From: Hevea brasiliensis
Taxonomy: Eukaryota; Streptophyta; Magnoliopsida; Malpighiales; Euphorbiaceae
Assembly (NCBI RefSeq): GCF_030052815.1
Contig: NC_079503.1
Span: 43,256,735 to 43,320,734 of the forward strand
DNA: 64,000 nt
Reading direction: 5' to 3'
The notes under the pieces are model-generated. The model saw nothing but the letters and a program-made list of their open reading frames with translations. It was not told where the DNA came from and did not search any database. Made by a program: the position numbers and the translations under genes. This document shows positions 46,300 to 57,637 of the stretch, in pieces (the first letter of the stretch is position 1; each line of letters opens with the position of its first letter).

Positions 46300-47585
46300 T
46301 TAGAGGGAGAACGTACCCCTGATGATGTCCGGGGCATCTTGCTCCTCCTGAGCTCTAATGGCATAAGCTCTTATAGGTGGTCTACTCTCAGGCCTCTCTG
46401 CTGGCTCAGATGCAGGCCTCTGTGATGGTCCCACTACCTCAGATTTGCCAGATTTCCTACCCCTTTGTGGTGCAGGAGCAGGTCTGTCTGCTTGTGTTGG
46501 AGCAGCTGTAGTAGTTCTGCATGGACAGTTCCTCAACTGATGCTCTGTTGACCCACACCTTAAGCAGGCACCAGTCACTCTCCAACACTCCCCCTTATGC
46601 CACTTCAGGCAATGTGGACATGCAGAAGTTGCTGGGGCTAGTCCCCTGAACCCCATCCCTGGAAAGCTGCCCATTGATGGTGTGGACTGACCTCTCCTAG
46701 GGGTAAACTGTGGCCTGGGCCCCTGAGATTGACCCTGACCTTGTGGTTGACCTGAACTCTGTGCAGGTGGACCCTTGAACTTCTTCCCAAATGCAGGAGA
46801 TGAACTAGACGACTGGCCCCTCTTCTCGCTGTCTCTCTCTTACAGTCCGCCACTTATTCTAACCTTTTCAACCTTTATTGCAGCTTCCACTAACTTGGTG
46901 AAGTCGGTGATTCCCAAGGCTGTGATCATGATCTTTATGTTGTCATTTAATCCCTCTTCAAATCTCTTACACCTTTCGGCCTCATTAGGGACTATCTCCC
47001 TTCCATAGCGGCTTAATCTGACAAATTCCTTTTCATACTCTCGGCCCTTTGTCACTGCCTCAGGTTAACGAACTCTCTTCTTCTCTCTTCCAGGTATATA
47101 CTACCCACATATTTCTTCTTGAATTCAGAGAGGAAGAAGTCCCAAGTTATTACTTCTGGGTGTACTTCACTGGACACCGTATCCCACCATTCATATGCAT
47201 CATCTTGCAACAGAGATACAACAGCTTCTAGATTTTGCTCTGGAGTGCAGTGGAGTTGTTTTAAAACCCTGCCTGTTCTGTTCAACCAATTTTCGGTTGT
47301 AACATAATCATCTTCTCTCTTGCCAAAGAAGTCCACTGCTCCAAATTTTCTTAGTCTTTCCAGGTGTGATTTCTGCTGTGGAGGTGGTGGTGGTGGTGGT
47401 GCTGGCATTACCCCAACCATTTGTTTGAAGAATTCAGCCATTTGCTGGAACATGGCCTGTGGAGGGTGAGCAGGCTCTGCTTGAGCTGGCGGAGTAGGTT
47501 CTCCCCAACCCGCAGCCTCAGCTGCTGCAGATGGAGCATGACTCTCCACTTCTTCCTCAACTGCTCTCTGAGATGAAGGGTCCAT
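46300..47585 (-). pseudogene. gag: Tekay-4 gag
   Basis: Starts at ATG 47585 (MDPSSQRAVEEE), with an Ala/Pro-rich linker containing a seven-Pro run, the capsid core (LRKFGAVDFFGK, AYEWWDTVSSE, ITWDFFLSEFKKKY, YLEERRREFVNLRQ) to 47052. A 4-base deletion relative to Tekay-5 shifts frame; capsid continues at 46840-47055 (LSRYGREIVP, EGLNDNIK). A Ser/Gln/Gly-rich linker leads to 46300-46674, with zinc knuckles CPHCLKWHKGEC and CLRCGSTEHQLRNCP and a basic tail ending GTFSL and TAA. Gag is about 430 codons in total, normal for the lineage. Confidence 0.9.
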
Positions 47586-47689
47586 ATCCTATTTAACAAA
47601 GACAACAGATCTGTATTCGTGTCACCTCGACTCTTACAAATGCAATGCATGGTATGGACTCAATCTAGGCCCAGAAACGCCTAAACCGT

Positions 47690-47701
47690 GCTCTGATACC
47701 A
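47690..47701 (-). other. Primer-binding site, Tekay-4
   Basis: Minus strand TGGTATCAGAGC, five bases after the LTR end at 47707. Confidence 0.92.
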
Positions 47702-47706
47702 CTAAA

Positions 47707-49546
47707 TGTGACACCCCTTACCCATCTACAGTATATCCGAGTAAGATATGTCACACGGTGTACCAGAACACTCTATTTTATCATAATCATTTTTATTCTT
47801 CCTTAATTTATTTTTATCATAGTTTTGAATATAACTTGTGAAATATAATTCATTTAAGTTATTTATTGAAATTATAATTTGTTTGAGGTTCTGAAAATTT
47901 TATAGAAAATCCGGCAGTGATCTGCTAAAAATGGAGAAAACAGTTCTTCGGAACCTGTGAAAAACACTTCCAATAATCATATCCAATCATTCTCAACTCC
48001 AATAATCATCAAAAACTCAATATTTTTCAACAACATTTCTCAATCATTCATTTCTCATGGTACTCATATGTATAAGAAATAAATAAATACTCAAATTTTC
48101 CATTCATAACCACAATTTTCACTATTTACATTAATATCAAAATACATTATATAAGTCTCATTTACACTATAGAAAATAAAAGATAGTTACAAAATACCAA
48201 AATAAAACCTAGTGTCCTACCAATGCACTGAGGATGGTGAGGTGACACGGACACTATGCAGAGCTGCAGGAGATCTCACCCAGTCTGTGGTTTACTGGGC
48301 CCTCGGTTAGTATCTCCAGAACCTACGCGTGGCAAAAGCAACGCGCTAAGCAATAATGCTTAGTGGTACCAATAATAAAATAAAAAGTAATAACAGAAAA
48401 TAAATATGCAGTGAATGTATCTATGTCTTATTGCAAATAAATTTTCAATAAGTATTTGTAGTCATACTTATTTTGTACTTGTTATATTCATTATTTCATA
48501 AACTTTATCCACTTTCATTTTTGGTTGCCCAAGTAACCTATACTGGACGATTGGACTGGATAAACGGGTAAACTGGCACTGGGAATCAAGTACCTCGGGC
48601 CGTCACACCATCGGTCACATATGTATCTCCCGGTGTACAACATAACAGCTAATAAGCTGTAATGACATCAGGCACAAGGCCAAATCTCAATACAAGGTTA
48701 GAATGGCTAAAAGCCATGAAATCACAGAATGGAATAATGCCATGTGCAGTACTACTAACTGAACCCTATTGGCATGCCAAACTATCCAAACCAATCTTGT
48801 TAGGTATACTAGGGCATTTGACACTTTTGAATCTTTCAATTTTTGAATTTCAAGTTTTGGTGTTACTATTCCCTTCATTAGTCAACAAAAATGTTGAATT
48901 TTGCATAGAAAATAGGTACATTGGTTTTAACACTCCCAACATACCACATTTTGCATTCAAAATTTGTTGGTATTGGTTAACAATATCATTTCTAAGCTTA
49001 AAATTTATGGAGCAGAATTTTCAGTTTTTATACCCAAATTTTACTGTTCCATTAGTTGCTGTTGCTGTGGGAATTTGGGAAAATGATAAACATGAAAGTT
49101 GTTCCTTATTTTGTCTAGTTGAATTTCGTTTTTTGAATCACTCCATTTGGAGTTTTGTAGCTTAAGTTATGGTCCAAAAACCACAACTGGACGGATTGAA
49201 AAATTTCAGAACTGACCATATCTACAGTGCAGTAAATAGTAACTTCCACTCTCTTGTTGAATAGGTTCTGGTCATAATTTGGGGTAGATTCCTTCATGAA
49301 AGTTGTTGGTCTATATCTCAGCTTGTTGTTGGTAAAATTTTAGGTCAATTGGGCCATTCTACACTGAGTTATGGCCAAATGAACAATCACTGTTCATTTG
49401 GTCATTCTGCAGAAACTGGTTGCAGGACATCCGGATTGAGGCAAGTTTTTGGTCCACTTGGTTTGGTCTTATGGGCATGGTTTCTTCACCAAAGTTGTGC
49501 CATTATGTGTCTAGTTTCATTTCCAATTGGCCAAACACCAATTGAA
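47707..49546 (-). mobile_element. Tekay-4 5' LTR, truncated
   Basis: Starts TGTGACACCCC and follows the 3' LTR closely until CACCAATTGAA (49546), which corresponds to about 41696. The remaining 1.2 kb of the LTR, including promoter and donor-like site, is gone, so this copy cannot be transcribed from its own promoter. At 49547 the sequence becomes plus-strand Tekay-5 integrase; TGAA is shared by both sides of the join. Confidence 0.9.
48323..48363 (-). promoter_or_regulatory. LTR hairpin and acceptor-like TAG, Tekay-4 5' LTR
   Basis: Perfect CTAAGCA/TGCTTAG stem, four-base loop (48346-48363), then GCCACGCGTAG/GTTCTGG; AG ends at 48323, 616 bases from the LTR end. Confidence 0.6.
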
Positions 49547-50180
49547 GCACTGTATGGGAGAAAGTGTAAAACCCCCATATGTTGGACTGAATTGGGCGAA
49601 GATAAGCTGGTAGGACCAGACCTAGTGAAATAGACTGAGGAGAAAGTGAAAATAATCAAAGCAAATTCGAAGGTTGCCTCAGATAGACAGAAATCTTATG
49701 CCGACTTGAAGAGAAGAGAGATAGAGTATGCAGTTGGCGACAAAGTGTTTCGCAAAGTCTCACCGTGGAAGAAAGTACTGCGGTTTGGAAGAAAGGGTAA
49801 GTTAAGCCCTAGGTTTATTGGCCCATATGAAGTCATTGAACGTGTGGCTCCAGTAGCCTATAGGCTAGCTTCACCACCAGAACTAGATAAAATCCATAAT
49901 GTATTCCATGTTTCTATGCTAAGAAGATATCACTCAGACCCTTCACATGTCATCTCCGTAGAAGAGATTGAAATCGAACCGGACTTGACATATATAGAAG
50001 AGCCTATACGGATCCTAGCTCGGGAAGTAAAGGAACTAAGAAATAAATAAATTCCACTGGTGAAAGTGCTTTGGAGGCACCACAACACTGAAGAGGCAAC
50101 TTGGGAAAGTGAAGAGATGATGAGGCAACAGTTTCCTCAACTGTTTGCATCAGGTAAATTTTGAGGATGAAATTTTTATT
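49547..50180 (+). pseudogene. pol: Orphan Tekay-5 integrase C-terminus and chromodomain
   Basis: Begins inside [14 protein letters not shown], has TAG in place of Gln at KxTEEK, then is open from 49646: QKSYADLKRREIEYAVGDKV, GKLSPRFIGPYEVIERV, HNVFHVSMLRRYHSDPSHVI, YIEEPIRILAREVKELRNK and a stop, then IPLVKVLWRHHNTEEATWE continues. It ends at the polypurine tract of the LTR at 50194. The same TAG occurs in the matching piece at 57620-57640, so both come from one source copy. Confidence 0.88.
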
Positions 50181-50193
50181 AGAGGGGAAGAGT
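50181..50193 (+). other. Polypurine tract, Tekay-5
   Basis: AGAGGGGAAGAGT directly before TGTAACATCC. Confidence 0.88.
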
Positions 50194-51067
50194 TGTAACA
50201 TCCTCACTTTAACTAGTCCGTACAGTCTGCTGTTCCGGTGACCAATGTCGGTCCAGGCAGCTAGAATGTTTGAAATTATAATTAGACTAAAGTGGGAGTT
50301 ATAGAGAAACTAAATAATGCTCATAAAAATCAAGGAAAATTTATAGGAATGAAATACATTAAGGTTAAACGAGCCGAAACCCTAGGGATGAGTAACCTGA
50401 AAGGGAAGTGATGGTGAAGGCCGTTAGCAATCCTAAACCCGAGGGAAAACTTCATGAAATAATTTTTGGGACCTCAGGGAAGGATTATTGGGGTTCCCAT
50501 GATAATAGAATGTTAAGAAAACACCAGGAAAATTTAATCAATCGGTACACACAATTTTGGCTCGTTAAGCCAAACGGAGGGTATTTTGATCATTTCGTCT
50601 TCAGAGATGATTTTTGACCAACTTGTCCATTTATGTAAGTGAATTATATGACATAAAATATGAACAAATATTGATGAAAAATTATTTAAAAATGAATAGG
50701 AAAGGAAAGAAAAGAAAATGAAAGAAATTTAGCTTTATTATATAAGCATTATGTAAGCATGAGGTCATTAAAATCTTTGGCCAATCAAAATTCAAGAAAT
50801 ACAATTATAATCCATTAAAAATAAAGAAAAGGAGGTAGAATTCTAGAAAATTTCAGCAGCCTCTCACTCTTCTTCCAAGCCGCACCAAGCCGCTTTCTCA
50901 TTCCTCCATAGCCAAGCTCACCAAAAGCTTGCTTTCCCTAGTTTTCTTCCAACAAAAACCCTAAGTGTTAACACAAAAGCTTGCTCTTTCGTCTTGGTGA
51001 ATCTTTTGGGAGCAAAAAAAAGTGTAAAAGAAGAGTTCTTGCAAGTTTGAATTTCACTCCATTAGAG

Positions 51068-52760
51068 GTTAGTGACTAAACTTGATTTTTATCTTTCAAT
51101 TCATGTTGAAGGAGTGGTATTTGATGCAAATTTACAAGAAAATTTAGTAAACATCATGTGTACGTCTTGCTTAAAAATTCCATCAGCCTTGAACTTGGTT
51201 GACTTTTAAAGATTTCTTAGAATTAAAATGATATTGTGGCTGCCCTTGACACTAATATATTGATTAGGAAGGTGAAGTGCAAGTAATGCAACAATCTAGA
51301 ATGGTGGAGCTAGGTTTTGGATCCAAATTGAGACTTTGTTCATGTATTTGGTGAAAGAGAGTTTTAATGGTCAATTACTGACCATTGGGATGTGTGTGAA
51401 TAAGAAATGAAGTGGTTTGTTTAGTGAGAATTGAAGTTAGTGTGGCTGCCCTTGGTGACCTGCAGGACTAGGCATGAGTCTAGTAGGTTTGGGCTGCAAT
51501 AATTGGAGTTGTAGAGGTTCAATTGGTACAAGGCTAATTGGACATGAAACTAGACACATAATGGCACAACTTTGGTGAAGAAACCATGCCCATAAAACCA
51601 AATCAAGTTGACCTAATGATTGCCCTAATTAGGGTGGCCTGCAATCTGCTTTAGTAAATTGATCAAATGAACAGTATTTAGTCATTTAGTCATAACTCAG
51701 TGCAGAAAGGTCCAATTGACCTGAACTTTTACCAGTAACAAGCTGTGATATAGACCTACAACTTTCATGAAGAAACCTAACCCAAATTATGACCATAACA
51801 TATTCAAAAAGTGACCTGCAGTCACTGCCCAAAATACTATAGATTTGGTCAGTCCAGAAAATCTGGAAAATTTGTAATCCGGCCAGTTGTGGTTTTTGGG
51901 CCATAATTTGAGCTTAAAAACTCCAAATGGAGTGATTAAAAAAAAAAGAAATGTAACTAGACAAAATAAAGAACAACTTTCATGTTAACCACTTTGCCAA
52001 ATTCCCAATGCAAAAATTACTAATGGAAAAGTAAACACAAAGCTTAAAATTTGAAAATTTTGAACAATTAACATTAAGCTTAGAAATGGTATTGGCAACC
52101 AATACCAATAATTTTAGAACGCAAAATACGGTATGTTGGGAGTATTAAAACTAATGTACCTATTGTCTCTGCAAAAGTCAACATTTTTGTTGACTAATGT
52201 AATGAATAGTAACACCTAAACTTAAATTTCAAGAATTGTATAAATTAAAAGTGTAACATGCCCTAGTACACTTAGCAAGATTGGTTTGGATAAGTTAGCA
52301 TGCCAATAGGATTCTGTTAGCAGTACTACATATGGCTTTATGCCATCCTGTGTTTTATGGCCTCCCGTGCCATTCTGTAATAAAATAGCCTTTGGCTATG
52401 TTAATTGAGTTATTATACTTGAATTATATCCTTGACAATTATTACAGCTTATTAGCTGTTCTGTTGCACACCGGGGGACACAATGTGATCGATGGTGTGA
52501 TGGTCCGAGGTACTTAGTACCCAGTGCTAGTTTACCCGTTTATCCAGTCCAATCGACTAGTATGGGTTACTCGGGCAATGATAATGAATCTTACAAAATT
52601 TTAATCAAATTATACTGCAATAAATGCCAAAAATTAAGTTTACCTAAAATGTAAACATACATTCTGCATATTTATATTATTTTAGTTATTTTATTTTATT
52701 TTATTTTATATTGTCACTACTAAGCAGAATTGCTTAGCACGTCGCTTTTGCCACACGCAG
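51068..52760 (+). other. Candidate leader intron, Tekay-5 left LTR, 1,693 bp
   Basis: Donor TTAGAG/GTTAGTG at 51068, 874 bases into the LTR; acceptor TTTTGCCACACGCAG/GTACTGG at 52760, 576 bases before its end. The right LTR keeps the same donor (58259) and CAG (59949). Confidence 0.4.
52720..52760 (+). promoter_or_regulatory. LTR hairpin and acceptor-like CAG, Tekay-5 left LTR
   Basis: CTAAGCA, loop GAAT, TGCTTAG (52720-52737), then CTTTTGCCACACGCAG with a good pyrimidine bias. Confidence 0.65.
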
Positions 52761-53341
52761 GTACTGGAGACATAGCTAGGTAGTCCAGCAGACCTCATAT
52801 TAGGTGAGCTTTCAAATCTGCACACAGAGTTCAGAGTCACCTCATATTTGCAATGTTTTGGTAGGACATTAGGACTTTGGGTTGTATTTTGTATTTTGGA
52901 TTTTGTATTAGTTTTGATTGTAATTACAAATTCTTGAGCTTATGTGATAATGTAAAGATATGAAATTTCATGTTATTGAAATTTTCTGTATATTATGTTG
53001 AAAAATGAAATATTGAGAAATATTCATGAATGTGCTTCAAGTGATGATGTGAACAAAAATTCGAAAAATAGTGTTGACATTTTGAGATTGAGTTGAGATG
53101 TGTGTATAATGGAGTTCTGGATTTGAAAATTATATTGGAAGTGTCTTTTTAACAGATTCAGAAGAACTGTTTTTTCAATTTACTGCTGGCACTCTGCCGG
53201 ATTTTCTATAAAATTTGCAGAAAATTTAGATTAATCAAAAATTGTAAAAAAAAAAATTGAAATATGATTTGGTGCTCTGGCACACTGTGTGGCATATCTT
53301 GCTCGGCTACATTGTAAACGGGTAAGGGGTGTCACATTTAG

Positions 53342-53353
53342 TGGTATCAGAGC
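53342..53353 (+). other. Primer-binding site, Tekay-5
   Basis: TGGTATCAGAGC, five bases after the LTR end. Confidence 0.92.
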
Positions 53354-53463
53354 ATCAGTTTAGGAGTTTCTGGGCCTAGATAGAGTGCATACCATTACAT
53401 TGCATTTGTAAGTGTTGAGGTGACACTGATGCAGATCTATTTGTTTTGTTATTTTGATCAGGA

Positions 53464-54763
53464 TATGGATCCTGCTTCTTAAAGAGCAGTTGATGAAGAG
53501 GTGGAGAGTTGTGCTCCACCAAGGGCTGAATCTGGGGGCAAGGGAGAATCTGCTCCACCAGCAGCTGAGGCACCTGCCCAACCTCAGTTTGCATTATTTC
53601 AATAAATAATCGAGTTTTACCGACAAATGATGGGGGCAATTCCACCACCACAACCACAGCCATAACCTCCACCACCACCATAGAAGTCCCATTTAGAGAA
53701 ACCGCGAAAACATGGGACTATTGATTTCTTTGGGAAGAAGGAGGATGATCCCATGATAGCGGAAAAATGGTTAGACAGAACAATCAGAGTGCTGAAACAG
53801 CTTCATTGCACCCCCAAGCAGAACCTGGAGGGAGCTGTGTCCCTACTTCAAGATGATGCATACCAGTGATGGGACAAAGTAACCAGTGAGGTGCAATTGG
53901 ATCAAATCACCTGGGATTACTTCTTAATAGAGTTCAGGAAGAAGTATGTCAGTAAGGTGTATTTAGAAGAAAGAAGAAGAGAATTTATCAGTCTAAGATA
54001 GAGGCAACTATCAGTAGTAGAGTATGAGCAAGAATTCATCAGACTGAGCCGGTATGGGAGGGAGATAGTCCCTACAAAGGCAGCAAGGTGCAGAAGGTTC
54101 AAAGAAGGGCTCAATGACAATATCAAAGTCATGATAACTGCATTAGAGATCACAGATTTTTCCAAATTAGTAGATGCTGAATCGAAAGTAGAAAGGGTCT
54201 GAATAAATGAGCAAACTAGAAGGGAAAGATAGCAGAAGAGGGGTTCAGGTCAATCCAATTCATTTTCTACTCCCAGTAAAAAGAGTAAGGGTCCTCTTGC
54301 TCAGGGTTCAGGACAACCACAAGGTCAGGGTCAGTCCCAGGGGCCCAGACCATAGTTCACACCTAGGAGAGGCCAGTCAACACCATCAGTGGGTAGCTCT
54401 CCAGGGACGGTGTTTAGGGGACCAGGCCCAGCATCTTTGGCCTATCCATACTACTAGAAGTGGCACAAGTGGGACTGTTGGCAAGTGACTGGTGCATGCT
54501 TAGGTGTCGATCTACAAAACATCAGATTAAAAATTGTCCGAAGAGGACTACTACAGCTGCCTTAACACAAGCAGACAGACCTGCTCCTGCACCACAAAGG
54601 GGTAGGAAGCCTGGTAAATCTGAGGCAGCTAGACCATCATTGAGGCCTGCATCTGAGTCCACTGAGAGGCCATAGACTAGAGTATCTGCCAGAGCCTATG
54701 CCATCAGAGCTTAGGAGGAGCAAGATGCCCCGGACGTCATCAGGGGTACATTCTCTCTCTAAA
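53464..54763 (+). pseudogene. gag: Tekay-5 gag, many stops
   Basis: ATG at 53464 (MDPAS) then TAA at codon 6, where Tekay-4 has CAA. The capsid region follows (TIDFFGKKEDD, QLHCTPKQNLEGAVSLLQDDAY, ITWDYFLIEFRKKYV, YLEERRREF, LSRYGREIVPTKA, EGLNDNIKVM) with further TAG/TGA codons, nearly all replacing Gln, Trp or Arg. The first zinc knuckle has lost its Cys pair and the second reads CLGV/CRST-like. It ends GTFSL and TAA, as in Tekay-4. The pattern is point decay rather than rearrangement. Confidence 0.88.
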
Positions 54764-54765
54764 AC

Positions 54766-55506
54766 ATGTCTGTGCATTCATTGGTGGATCCAAGATCCAC
54801 TCATTCATACATCTGCATCAAACTACCCATAGAGAGGGAAGTTCCAGTAGAGGAGAGTGATCAAGACATTTTGGTCACAAATCCACTAGGCCACAGTATG
54901 GTAGTGAATAAAGTGTATAAAGGTTGCCAGTTGAGGATTCAGGCTTATGAATTCTCGGTAGACCTAATTGAATTGCCTTTCCACGAGTTTGACGTGATTT
55001 TGGGAATGGACTGGTTATCACGTCATCAGGCAATAGTTGATTGCAAATTGAAGAGGATTTCTCTGAAAACTTCTGAGGGTAATGAGATTACTGTTGTGGG
55101 TGAAAGGACAGATTTCCTGTCCAATGTTATCTCAGCCACAGTTGCAAGAAGATTGATGAGAAAAGGCTGTGAAGCTTACCTAGCACACGTGGTTGATACT
55201 AGGTAGGCTAAACCAAACCTGTGTGATATACCCACAGTAAGAGACTTCCCATATGTGTTTCCTGAAGAATTGCCTGGTTTACCACCAGAAAGGGAAGTCG
55301 AGTTTGCTATTGAGGTAATGTCGGGTATAGCACCAATTTCTATTGCTCCTTATAGGATGGCACCCACTAAATTGAGGGAGTTGAAAATTCAGTTGCAGGA
55401 GTTACTCGATAAGGGGTTCATACGCCCCAGTGTGTCACCATGGGGAGCCCCGGTGCTGTTTGTGAAGAAGAAGGATGGAACCTTGAGATTGTGTATTGAT
55501 ACCTGA
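54766..55506 (+). pseudogene. pol: Tekay-5 protease and pre-RT
   Basis: Open 54766-55206: SLVDPRSTHSYI (the Gly of DPGST is Arg, so the protease site is dead), FHEFDVILGMDWLSRHQAIVDC, ISATVARRLM, AYLAHVVDTR, then TAG. Open again 55255-55506: [55 protein letters not shown] and two stops. Confidence 0.88.
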
Positions 55507-56580
55507 TAGTTGAACAAAGTAACTATGAAGAATAAATATCCGTTGCCCAGAATTGATGATCTGTTTGATTAGTTGAAAGGAGCCGGTGTATTTTAAAAAA
55601 TTGAGGGTATCATCAGTTGAGGGTAAAGGATGTAGATGTATCAAAAACTGCATTCAGAACCCAGTATGGACATTATGAATTCCTTGTGATGCCGTTTGAG
55701 TTAACAAATGCACCAGCAGCATTTATGGAGCTTATGAACTGTATCTTTCATCCATATTTAGATCGGTTTGTAGTGGTCTTTATTGATGATATTCTGGTGT
55801 ATTCCAAGACCAGGGAAGAATATGATGAACATTTGAGGATTATTCTACAAACCCTGTGAGAAAAAAAAGCTGTATGCTAAGCTGTCCAAGTGTGACTTCT
55901 GGATGAGTGAAATCTCTTTCCTTGGACACATAGTATCAGTAGAGGGGATTAGAGTGGATCCCAAAAAGATAGAAGCAGTGATGGAATGGAAGCCTCCCAG
56001 AAATACAACTGAGGTCAGAAGTTTCTTGGGGCTAGCTGGGTATTATAGAAGATTTGTGAAGGGGTTCTCTCTTATAGCTGCTCCAGTGACTAAGTTGTTG
56101 CACAAGAATGTGAAATTTGGCTGGAACAACAAGTGCCAAGCTAGTTTTGAAAGGCTAAAGGCTATGTTGACAGAAGCACCAGTGTTAACATAGCCAGTGT
56201 CAGGAAAAGGCTTTGTGATCTACAGTGATGCCTCGCATAATGGGTTAGGGTGTGTATTGATGCAAGAGGGGAAAGTAGTCACCTATGCTTACAGGTAGTT
56301 AAGGCCATATGAACAGAACTACCCTACTCATGACCTAGATTTAGCAGCAATTATCTTCACACTGAAGATATGGAGGCATTATTTATATGGTGAAAAATGC
56401 TACATATATATAGACCACAAAAGTCTAAAATATTTGCCAACCCAGAAGGAGCTCAATCTTAGACAGAGGCGATGGATTGAGTTCCTAAAGGACTATGATT
56501 GTGTGATAGATTATCATCCTGGGAAGGCAAATGTAGTTGTTGATGCTTTGAGTAGGAAGTCCATCATAGCTTTAAGATCG
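55507..56580 (+). pseudogene. pol: Tekay-5 reverse transcriptase and RNase H
   Basis: RT is hit near 55500-55620 by stops and a small deletion in [12 protein letters not shown]. 55617-55859 is open with [14 protein letters not shown] (Gly to Glu) and [14 protein letters not shown] short insertion in an A run at 55860 shifts frame; 55903-56193 resumes with [13 protein letters not shown] and [14 protein letters not shown]. RNase H follows with [18 protein letters not shown] (Glu to Asp at the catalytic position present as LELAAI in Tekay-4), IDHKSLKY and VVVDALSRK. Confidence 0.88.
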
Positions 56581-57342
56581 CTAAAAGCCCGTCTGTCCTT
56601 AGCTCAAGATGGAGCTATTTTGGTTGAGTTACAAGTGAGGCCATACCTGTTACAGCAGATACAAGATGGGCAGAAGGCCGATGACAAATTAATGGTTATT
56701 GTGGGTAAAATTCCAGAGGGAAAGGAAACTGATTATGAGATGAAAGTGGATGGGTGTCTGTATTACAGAGAAAAAGTGTGTGTACCAGATGATTGGGAAC
56801 TGAAGACTAATATTCTGAAAGAAGCACACACTAGTGTTTATGCTATGTACCCGGGAAGCACAAAAATGTATATTGATTTGAAGCCTCATTCTTGGTGGCC
56901 TGGTATGAAGAAGGATATAGCTGACTATGTTACTAAGTGATTGACATGTCAGCAAGTTAAAGCAGAACATCAAGTTCCATCAGGGTTGCTACAGCATATA
57001 AGCATACTTGAATGGAAATAGGATCTGGTCACTATAGATTTTGTTAGTGGTCTACCTTTCACCCAGAAGAAGCATGATGCAGTATGGGTGATAGTGGACA
57101 GATTGATAAAGTCAGCACATGTTCTATCAGTTAGGACTGACTACTCACTGGAGAAGCTAGCAGAATTGTATATTAGTGAGATAGTTAGACTACATGAAAT
57201 CCCACTTTCCATCATATCTGACCGAGACCCAAGGTTTACATCGAGATTTTAGAAAAAGTTGCAAGAAGCCTTGGGCACACAACTCCACTTCATCACGGCT
57301 TTTCACCCTCAGACGGATGGATAGTCAGAACGATTAATCCAG
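56581..57342 (+). pseudogene. pol: Tekay-5 integrase first exon
   Basis: Zinc-finger region [29 protein letters not shown]; the first Cys of CLTC is a TGA stop. Core [24 protein letters not shown], then SRF followed by TAG, the same nonsense change as in Tekay-4, then [18 protein letters not shown]. The catalytic Glu is present. The exon ends ATCCAG at 57342. Confidence 0.88.
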
Positions 57343-57416
57343 GTAAACCTAGAACCTAATTGAATTTTCACAATTTACAAATTGAAATGATAGTAACAAT
57401 GTGAATTATGTAATAG
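57343..57416 (+). other. Spliceosomal-type intron in integrase, Tekay-5 (74 bp)
   Basis: Exon AATCCAG / GTAAACCTAGAACC ... AATTATGTAATAG / ATCCTGGAGGATATG exon. Same length, phase (0) and codon junction as 43639-43712, with the same GTAAAC donor; the middle has diverged, as expected of an intron. It also has AT-rich content and in-frame stops. Confidence 0.85.
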
Positions 57417-57637
57417 ATCCTGGAGGATATGCTGAGGAGTTGTGTCATTGAGTTTGAGGGGAGTTGGGATAGATATCTCCCACTGGTAGAATTTGCATAT
57501 AATAATAGCTACCAAGCTAGAATTCAAATGGCCCCGTATGAAGCACTGTACGGGAGGAAGTGTAGAACCCCCGTATGTTAGACTGAATTGGGCGAAGATA
57601 AGCTGATAGGACCAGACCTAGTGAAATAGACTGAGGA
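57417..57637 (+). pseudogene. pol: Tekay-5 integrase second exon, truncated
   Basis: [76 protein letters not shown], then an abrupt change at about 57637 into LTR sequence equivalent to 50446. The chromodomain, polypurine tract and first 250 bases of the LTR are missing here. GAAAAC is common to both sides of the deletion. Confidence 0.88.

Larger units (their letters stand above)
50194..53336 (+). mobile_element. Tekay-5 left LTR, 3,143 bp, internal in a tandem arrangement
   Basis: TGTAACATCC to GGGGTGTCACA. A pol end and polypurine tract lie on its left and a primer-binding site on its right, so it acted as a 3' LTR for one body and 5' LTR for the next. It pairs closely with 57638-60539. 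It includes an ATTTT microsatellite at 52682-52709. Confidence 0.9.

Noticed and set aside
48662..49165. 167-codon plus-strand open frame, with a close relative at 40819-41211
   Set aside because: Lies inside the two LTRs of Tekay-4, antisense to the element; similarity follows from the LTRs being duplicates. No known domain, and the frame differs in length between copies.
52682..52709. ATTTT microsatellite as an independent feature
   Set aside because: Part of the Tekay-5 LTR, repeated at 59870-59897 in its partner; noted within the LTR entry.
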